From contig CAMPKJ010000175.1 in NCBI GenBank assembly GCA_946887105.1, positions 1-10,401 on the forward strand: a DNA stretch of 10,401 bases, written 5' to 3'. This stretch comes from an uncultured Acidobacteriota bacterium (GTDB taxonomy: Bacteria > Acidobacteriota > Thermoanaerobaculia > Gp7-AA8). Position 1 is the first letter of the stretch; every line of letters begins with the position of its first letter. The notes below the pieces were generated by a model. That model was not told the origin of the DNA. It saw only the letters and a list, made by a program, of their open reading frames with translations, and made no database searches. Both the position numbers and the translations under genes were made by a program. Shown here in pieces: positions 6,262 to 10,401 of this stretch.

Positions 6262-7613
6262 CGCACATTCTCCAGCCGCACCGGTTCGAGCAGTAACGCG
6301 CCGCGGGACTCGCCGAGAATCCGGTACGTCAGACGCAGCGGCCGCGTGATGTCGAACGTCCCTTCGAAGATGGCCGGCTCGCTGAAGCGGAACGGCACGC
6401 CGTCGATGGTGCCCGACTCGAACACGGTGCCGCTGAACTGCACGGTGCTCGTGTAGGTGGCCCGATCGAGCACGACGCGCTGCTCGGGCGTCAGTCGTTC
6501 GAACGCGGCCAGCAACGCGCGGAGCTCGTCCGCGGCGGGGTTCGCGGATGGCAACGCCACCGCGGCCGGGCCTTCCGCCTCGCGCCGCAGCGTGCGCAGC
6601 GTTTCATTCGCGGGGAACTCCGCGAGCAGCGCGTCCAGCGTCTGCCGCGCCGCGGCGGTCTGACCCTGCGCGAGTGCCTGGCGCACACGCGAGCCGGTGG
6701 TCGAGGCGTCGTCGATCGGCGGATGCTCGTGCCGCTGGTATTCGCGAATGAGCGCCATCGAAAACGGGTTGGCGTCGAACGCCTCGGCGAAGTAACGCTC
6801 GCGCTCCGCATCCGAGCGCGCCAGCCGCGCCAGCGCCGCGAGCGCGTTCACGTCATCGCTGCGCCCGGCCAGCACGCGCTCGTACTCCGCTCGCGCGCGA
6901 TCGATCGCGCCGCGCCGCTCGTACAACGACGCCAGGCGCAGCTGCGCGCGATTGAGCAGCGACACGTACGCCGCGACGTCGCCGCGCGCGGAGCTGTAGA
7001 CCTCGAACGATTCCTGCCGCGCCACGTCGCGCTGCAACGATTCGAACGCGCGCGAGCGGAGCGCGTCCGTGACCGTCACCAGCAGCGCTTCCGCTTCCGT
7101 GAATGCCTCCGCTTCGATGAGTGCCGTCGCGAGCGCGTGCTGATAGATGGCGCGATCGAGCGGTTTCGTGGCGATGGCGACGGCGTTGCGCGCCGCGCTC
7201 ACCGCCTTGCGCGGATGTCCGAGCGCACGCATTGCCGACGCGTACAGGTTCCACGCCTCGGCATCATCACTGGCGTAGCGCGCCGTCTCCTCGAGCAGCG
7301 CAAACGCCTCCGGATCGCGGCCGAGCTTCGCCTGCGCGAGCGCGGCGTACGAGGTCGCGTTCGCGTAACGGGAGAGGCTGGAGTCGCGGCGTGCATCGAG
7401 CCGTTCGCGCTCGGCGATATCGAGCGCCTTGCGGTATTCGGTCCGGGCGAGCGAGCGCTCGTTGCGCGCGGCGCGCAAGTCGCCGAGGTTCAGACGGCCG
7501 GAGAGCTGCGCCTCGAAATTGCGGGAGCGGGCCAGCTGCAACTCCATCTGCGCGATCTCGAAGTCGGATGCGAGACGGGTTTGCGCCAGTACGAGAACGA
7601 TCGCAAGGATCAT
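6258..7613 (-). CDS. Exported TPR-repeat protein
   Basis: The protein has 451 residues. A short hydrophobic N-terminus (residues 2-12) can serve as a signal peptide or anchor. Residues 40-345 are almost wholly helical with TPR-like pairs. Clear examples are the A-R-T-E-Y-R-K-A-L region (56-64), the A-W-N-L-Y-A-S-A-M-R-A-L-G unit (120-132), the L-A-S-L-Y-E-R-R-G-A-I-D-R-A-R-A-E-Y-E unit (227-245) and A-R-Q-T-L-D-A-L-L (322-330). After a Pro/Ala linker, the last 80 residues (about 385-451) are beta-rich and do not match a family I recognise. The protein probably acts as an interaction scaffold between the VWA protein encoded just upstream and the propeller protein encoded just downstream. Both junctions are ATGA overlaps. 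There are no catalytic residues to point to. Confidence 0.85.
   Translation of the reverse strand: MILAIVLVLAQTRLASDFEIAQMELQLARSRNFEAQLSGRLNLGDLRAARNERSLARTEYRKALDIAERERLDARRDSSLSRYANATSYAALAQAKLGRDPEAFALLEETARYASDDAEAWNLYASAMRALGHPRKAVSAARNAVAIATKPLDRAIYQHALATALIEAEAFTEAEALLVTVTDALRSRAFESLQRDVARQESFEVYSSARGDVAAYVSLLNRAQLRLASLYERRGAIDRARAEYERVLAGRSDDVNALAALARLARSDAERERYFAEAFDANPFSMALIREYQRHEHPPIDDASTTGSRVRQALAQGQTAAARQTLDALLAEFPANETLRTLRREAEGPAAVALPSANPAADELRALLAAFERLTPEQRVVLDRATYTSTVQFSGTVFESGTIDGVPFRFSEPAIFEGTFDITRPLRLTYRILGESRGALLLEPVRLENVR
6270..6273 (-). promoter_or_regulatory. Ribosome binding site deciding the start of the propeller gene
   Basis: On the minus strand GGAG lies 8 bases before the ATG at 6261. 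It is the only clear Shine-Dalgarno sequence at any junction of the operon, and it favours the start upstream of the inserted palindrome over the internal ATG at 6144. Confidence 0.65.
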
Positions 7614-8674
7614 TCGGCGAAATACCCCTTGCGCGCGCTGGTCACGCTGACGTCGCCGCGGCGCGGCTTCACCTCGATGCTGCGCCAGCCGGGACTGGTG
7701 GCGCTGCTCTGATAGATCACCAGGTAGCGGCTGTTGATGTCGGTGAGGAGTCTCGCGAGCGCGCTCGTGACCGTGTTCTTCGTCGCGGACAAAACGCTGC
7801 CGCCGGTGTTGCTCGCGGCGCGATCGAGAAAGCGCGTGTGCGAATCGCCGAGGATGATGGCGTTGACGATCGTCTTCGTGCCGCTGATTTTGCGGAGCGC
7901 GGCTTCATCCGAGAGCTGGCTGGTGCGATCGCCGCCGTCGGTGATCACGATGGCGTACGTCCGCTCGCGCGACGCGACGGAGGCGAGCGCATCGCGCAGC
8001 GACGTGCCGCCGGAAGGGAGCAGATCGCGCGTGGCGAGCGTCTGGCCGCGGGCGATCGGGCGCGCCTTGGCGACGTGATGATTGAACACCACCAGCGATG
8101 CCGTATCGCCGTCGCGCAGCTGGCGCAGCTCCGACTCGATCGCGCGCAACGCGGCGTCGAGCTTTCCGCCGTTCATCGACAGCGAGCGGTCGACGATGAA
8201 CGCGAAGTGCGCGGCGGGGCGCTCGACCTTCACGTCGCGGATCTTCTGTTCGATGCCGTTTTCGCGCACGCGGAGATCGCTCGCGGTCAGCATCCGCGCC
8301 GAGCGCGCGCGCAGCGGGATCTCGACGAGATCGATGTTCAGGGTGTCGCCGGCGGTGAGTGCGGCGGTGGTGACGGCGGCCGTCTCGCTCGACCGGAATC
8401 CGTTCGACCACACTTTCGCGGTGATGGTGCGCCTCTCGAGCGAGGTGCCGAAGTCGTATGCGATGCGGTACGGCGGCTTGCGCGCGACGCCGGCCAGCAC
8501 GCCATCGACGAAGAAGTCGACGCGGTCCACCCCCTCGACGTCGGTGGCGATCTCCAGCGCCGTCGGCCCGATCACCTGCGCGCCTTCGAGCGGTGAGACG
8601 AACGCGATCGTCGCCGCCTGTGATGTCAGGGCGGACCAGAGTACGGCGAACCAGAGCAGCTTGCGCACGTTCAT
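7610..8674 (-). CDS. Secreted VWA protein, 'VWFA-related Acidobacterial domain' type
   Basis: The protein has 354 residues and is the first gene of the operon. Residues 1-20 form a signal peptide (R4, K5, hydrophobic core, S-Q-A) with no lipobox cysteine. Residues 21-95 form a small Ig-like domain with the V-D-F-F-V-D-G-V-L-A-G pattern of bacterial Ig-like (Big) domains. A linker carries the L-R-V-R-E-N-G segment typical of this family. The von Willebrand A domain occupies about 155-320. Its metal-ion-dependent adhesion site is complete: D162-x-S164-x-S166, T224 in S-G-G-T-S-L, and D246 in I-T-D-G-G-D. A metal-dependent protein-protein interaction is therefore expected. The domain arrangement matches TIGR03436 as I remember it, a family expanded in Acidobacteriota with unknown ligands. 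No Shine-Dalgarno sequence is visible before the ATG at 8674, so initiation may be weak or leaderless. Confidence 0.9.
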   Translation of the reverse strand: MNVRKLLWFAVLWSALTSQAATIAFVSPLEGAQVIGPTALEIATDVEGVDRVDFFVDGVLAGVARKPPYRIAYDFGTSLERRTITAKVWSNGFRSSETAAVTTAALTAGDTLNIDLVEIPLRARSARMLTASDLRVRENGIEQKIRDVKVERPAAHFAFIVDRSLSMNGGKLDAALRAIESELRQLRDGDTASLVVFNHHVAKARPIARGQTLATRDLLPSGGTSLRDALASVASRERTYAIVITDGGDRTSQLSDEAALRKISGTKTIVNAIILGDSHTRFLDRAASNTGGSVLSATKNTVTSALARLLTDINSRYLVIYQSSATSPGWRSIEVKPRRGDVSVTSARKGYFAE

Positions 8675-8729
8675 GGAAACGGGGTCGCGCTATTAACGTA
8701 TTTCGTTTCTGTGGTTTGCCCTCTATGGC

Positions 8730-8742
8730 GGACGATCCGTCC
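8730..8742. promoter_or_regulatory. Small inverted repeat in the divergent intergenic region
   Basis: GGACG-ATC-CGTCC is a 5-base inverted repeat with a 3-base centre. It lies in the 135-base gap between the operon and the regulator gene, upstream of both starts. It could be an operator, but it does not match the TGTGA-N6-TCACA box found at 9548 and arms this short are common by chance in GC-rich DNA. Confidence 0.25.
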
Positions 8743-8756
8743 TGCGTGGAGCTCGA

Positions 8757-8786
8757 TTGTCCGATCGTGAACTTTGGAGTTACACT
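8757..8786 (+). promoter_or_regulatory. Candidate sigma-70-type promoter of the Crp/Fnr gene
   Basis: TTGTCC (8757-8762) and TACACT (8781-8786) are separated by 18 bases. This would start transcription near 8793 and leave a leader of about 17 bases that still includes a weak GGAA ribosome site at 8797-8800. It is a pattern match only. Confidence 0.35.
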
Positions 8787-8809
8787 CGTTCCCTCCGGAA
8801 ATCACGAAG

Positions 8810-9526
8810 ATGAGCCGCTACGGGATCGATGCCTGCCACCACTGCGATGCATGCAAATGGCGCACGGACAGCTTCTTCTGCCAGTTCGACGCCGAGACGC
8901 TGGCCGCGTTCGACTCCATCACCTTCGCGAACGTCTATCCGCATGATGCGCTGCTGTACGGCGAAGGCGAGCCGCCCGCCGGACTGTTCGTCCTCTGCCA
9001 CGGCACGGTGAAGCTGAGCATCTCCTCCGGCAGCGGCAAGACGCTGATCACGCGCATGGTGCAGGCGGGCGAAACGCTCGGACTCTCGAGCGTGCTCTCC
9101 GGCAATCCCTACAAGTCGACCGCCGAGACGGTCACGCCGTCGCAGCTGAAGTTCGTCAAGCGCGACGACTTCCTGCGCTTCGTGAACGAGCATCGCGACG
9201 TGCAGTTCAACATCGCCCGCCAGCTGATCGAGGAGTGCGAGTCGGACGCGAACCAGATCCGCGCCCTCGGCCTTGCGAACTCCGCCGCCGAACGCCTCGC
9301 GCAACTCCTCCTGGCGTGGTGCGAGGAGACCGGATCGCCTTCCGCGAGCGGCATGCGCATCCCGGTGACCATGACTCACGAGGACATCTCGCAGATGATC
9401 GGCACCTCGCGCGAGACCGTCACGCGGCTGCTCAAGTCCTTCCGCGAGAAGAAGATCATCACCATGCGCCGGTCGTCGATGACGCTGCACAAGAAATCGG
9501 ATCTCGAAGATCTGATCTTGTTGTGA
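8810..9526 (+). CDS. Crp/Fnr-family transcription regulator with N-terminal cysteine cluster
   Basis: The protein has 238 residues from the ATG at 8810, which has GGAA 9 bases upstream. A TTG at 8774 in the same frame would add 12 residues without better support. C9-x2-C12-x2-C15-x8-C24 lies at the extreme N-terminus. The cyclic-nucleotide-binding-like beta-roll (about 30-120) contains G-E-G-E-P-P-A-G-L-F-V-L-C-H-G and G-E-T-L-G-L-S-S-V-L. The usual Arg-(Ser/Thr)-Ala at the cAMP phosphate site reads K102-S103-T, so cAMP binding is doubtful. A long dimer helix spans about 128-160. The winged helix-turn-helix at about 188-220 has the recognition helix S-R201-E202-T-V-T-R206, with the same contact residues as E. 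coli CRP (R180, E181, R185) rather than those of FNR. The gene is divergent from the operon and upstream of the collagen-like gene, whose leader carries a CRP-type box. The cysteines could hold an Fe-S cluster, zinc or a redox switch, which the sequence cannot decide. Confidence 0.93.
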   Translation: MSRYGIDACHHCDACKWRTDSFFCQFDAETLAAFDSITFANVYPHDALLYGEGEPPAGLFVLCHGTVKLSISSGSGKTLITRMVQAGETLGLSSVLSGNPYKSTAETVTPSQLKFVKRDDFLRFVNEHRDVQFNIARQLIEECESDANQIRALGLANSAAERLAQLLLAWCEETGSPSASGMRIPVTMTHEDISQMIGTSRETVTRLLKSFREKKIITMRRSSMTLHKKSDLEDLILL

Positions 9527-9547
9527 GGGCGGTGTCGTTGCGCGCCG

Positions 9548-9563
9548 TGTGACGAACGTCACA
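9548..9563. promoter_or_regulatory. CRP-type operator TGTGACGAACGTCACA
   Basis: The site is an exact TGTGA-N6-TCACA consensus. The symmetry extends to 7-base perfect arms, TGTGACG and CGTCACA, around a 2-base centre. It lies 21 bases after the stop of the Crp/Fnr gene and about 97 bases before the start codon of the collagen-like gene, where an activator or repressor could act. The recognition helix of the neighbouring regulator fits this half-site. No promoter good enough to say whether the site activates or represses could be placed. Confidence 0.65.
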
Positions 9564-9649
9564 AGCGCTGCTACTCAGACTCCACAACCGGCGCGTTCAG
9601 GCGTCCTGTCGCGATTTCCTCCCGGGCCGCAGATTGGCGGCATCACAAC

Positions 9650-9654
9650 GGAGG
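9650..9654 (+). promoter_or_regulatory. Ribosome binding site of the collagen-like gene
   Basis: GGAGG lies 5 bases before the ATG at 9660, the strongest Shine-Dalgarno sequence in the window, and it fixes the start of this gene. Confidence 0.8.
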
Positions 9655-9659
9655 AAATC

Positions 9660-10401
9660 ATGAACACCCGGTCCAACGTCATCGTCAGCTTCATCCACCG
9701 TCTTGCCGCGATCGTCGTCATGGCCAGCTTCGCGCTGGTCGCGTCGTCCGCCGAGATGGACACGCACAACCCGTACACCGTCCGCGGATTTCAGGTCCGC
9801 ACGAACCTCCTGCCGCAACAGTCGGCCAGCGCGTACTCGACGCTCGAAGTCTCCGATGCCATGGGACCGACGCTGTTCCAGGAACTGGCGCCGTGCCGTT
9901 TCGTCAGCACGCTCGATCCGGACGAGTACCCGCTGCAGTGGGGCGGCCCGCGCTTCCAGGTGAGCGAGAGCCGCACGTATCAACCGATCGGCTATCTGGT
10001 GGACGGTCTGTTCAAGAATCCATGCTCGGAGCTGATCCCGCCGCACGCCGTTGCGCTGGCCGTGCGCCTCGGCTCGTATCAGCCGTCCGGCAACGGCTCG
10101 GTGTACCTCGCGCCGGCGGCGACGCGGGCGTTCGGGCATCCGGCGCTGATCTTCGAGCAGGGCAACGACGCCGTGCAGGAAGCGACCGTCGTGCTGCACG
10201 ACAACGCATTCGTGGTGACCACCGCCGAACAGACCGAGCTGACCATCGACATCATCGGCTACTTCATCAAGGACGAACTCGAGCGCGGCGCGAAAGGCGA
10301 CCAGGGCGAACGCGGTGCGGATGGCGTCGCGGGTGCGAAAGGCGAAAAGGGCGATCGCGGCGAGCAGGGGCTGCAAGGCGAGCGCGGACTCCAGGGTGAG
10401 C
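9660..10401 (+). CDS. Secreted collagen-like protein, 3' end outside the window
   Basis: The frame is open for 247 codons and runs off the window. Residues 1-31 form a signal peptide: R4 and H13-R14, then a long hydrophobic stretch to A-S-S-A. Residues 75-203 form a globular domain that opens with A-P-C79-R-F-V and ends with I-D-I-I-G-Y-F. I recall this frame (P-C-R-x-V-D-T-R to V-N-G-Y-F) from many exported proteins of Acidobacteriota and Actinobacteria. C79 and C122 could form a disulfide. From G210 the sequence is strict Gly-X-Y: 12 full triplets rich in Lys/Asp, Glu/Arg and Gln, such as G-E-K-G-D-R, ending mid-triplet at the window edge. Charged GEK/GDR triplets stabilise bacterial collagen triple helices that lack hydroxyproline. 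The product is probably a trimeric surface filament or stalk with the globular domain as head. The CRP-type box upstream suggests regulated expression. Confidence 0.9.
   Translation, partial: MNTRSNVIVSFIHRLAAIVVMASFALVASSAEMDTHNPYTVRGFQVRTNLLPQQSASAYSTLEVSDAMGPTLFQELAPCRFVSTLDPDEYPLQWGGPRFQVSESRTYQPIGYLVDGLFKNPCSELIPPHAVALAVRLGSYQPSGNGSVYLAPAATRAFGHPALIFEQGNDAVQEATVVLHDNAFVVTTAEQTELTIDIIGYFIKDELERGAKGDQGERGADGVAGAKGEKGDRGEQGLQGERGLQGE

Larger units (their letters stand above)
3202..8674 (-). other. Six-gene translationally coupled operon
   Basis: Six genes on the minus strand follow without gaps. The junctions at 7610-7613, 6258-6261, 5170-5173 and 3783-3786 are all ATGA, with the start codon overlapping the stop. 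The junction at 4296-4300 is TAATG. Only the propeller gene has a clear Shine-Dalgarno sequence, so most downstream genes probably rely on termination-reinitiation, which would keep their products in step. The likely promoter lies in 8675-8809, shared with the divergent regulator gene. I could not find a convincing -35/-10 pair on the minus strand there. Confidence 0.85.

Noticed and set aside
7121..8596. A 491-codon open frame on the plus strand
   Set aside because: It is antisense to the VWA and TPR genes, is very rich in Arg/Ala/Gly as expected for a shadow frame in high-GC DNA, and shows no domain. The minus-strand genes carry signal peptides and intact motifs.
9597..10376. A 259-codon open frame on the minus strand
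   Set aside because: It is antisense to the collagen-like gene, which has a strong ribosome site, a signal peptide and strict Gly-X-Y periodicity.

Overview
The window looks like a high-GC Acidobacteriota chromosome. The main clues are a secreted von Willebrand A protein of the type named 'VWFA-related Acidobacterial domain', a Crp/Fnr regulator with the cysteine-bearing N-terminus common in that phylum, and many secreted beta-rich proteins. This assignment comes from family recognition only. No rRNA, tRNA, CRISPR array, transposase or integrase is visible.

Layout. Bases 1-1980 (+) are the 3' part of a large secreted adhesin-like protein with FG-GAP/VCBS repeats, three Ig-like domains and a C-terminal run of about 35-residue repeats. 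Bases 2136-3101 (+) encode a secreted pappalysin-type (M43) zinc metalloprotease. Bases 3105-3201 hold a repeat-built inverted repeat that fills the gap between converging genes. Bases 3202-8674 (-) are a six-gene operon with every junction overlapping (four ATGA, one TAATG). In transcription order it encodes a secreted VWA protein, a secreted TPR protein, a secreted beta-propeller-like protein, a zinc-ribbon/TM/TonB-C protein, a zinc-ribbon/TM protein and a TM/TPR protein. Bases 8810-9526 (+) encode a Crp/Fnr regulator divergent from the operon. Bases 9660-10401 (+) are the start of a secreted collagen-like protein that runs off the window.

How the parts may work together. The operon would give three exported proteins and three membrane-anchored ones, two with cytoplasmic zinc ribbons, which suggests one envelope-spanning assembly of unknown function. 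The Crp/Fnr protein has a recognition helix with the E. coli CRP contact residues (R201, E202, R206). An exact TGTGA-N6-TCACA box lies between its gene and the collagen-like gene, so control of the collagen-like gene and perhaps of itself is a direct prediction.

The most striking single observation is a 111-bp compound palindrome (6137-6247) lying in frame between the start codon and the signal peptide of the propeller gene. Removing exactly those bases on paper rebuilds a normal signal peptide right behind the coupled start codon, so the element appears to be a recent in-frame insertion.
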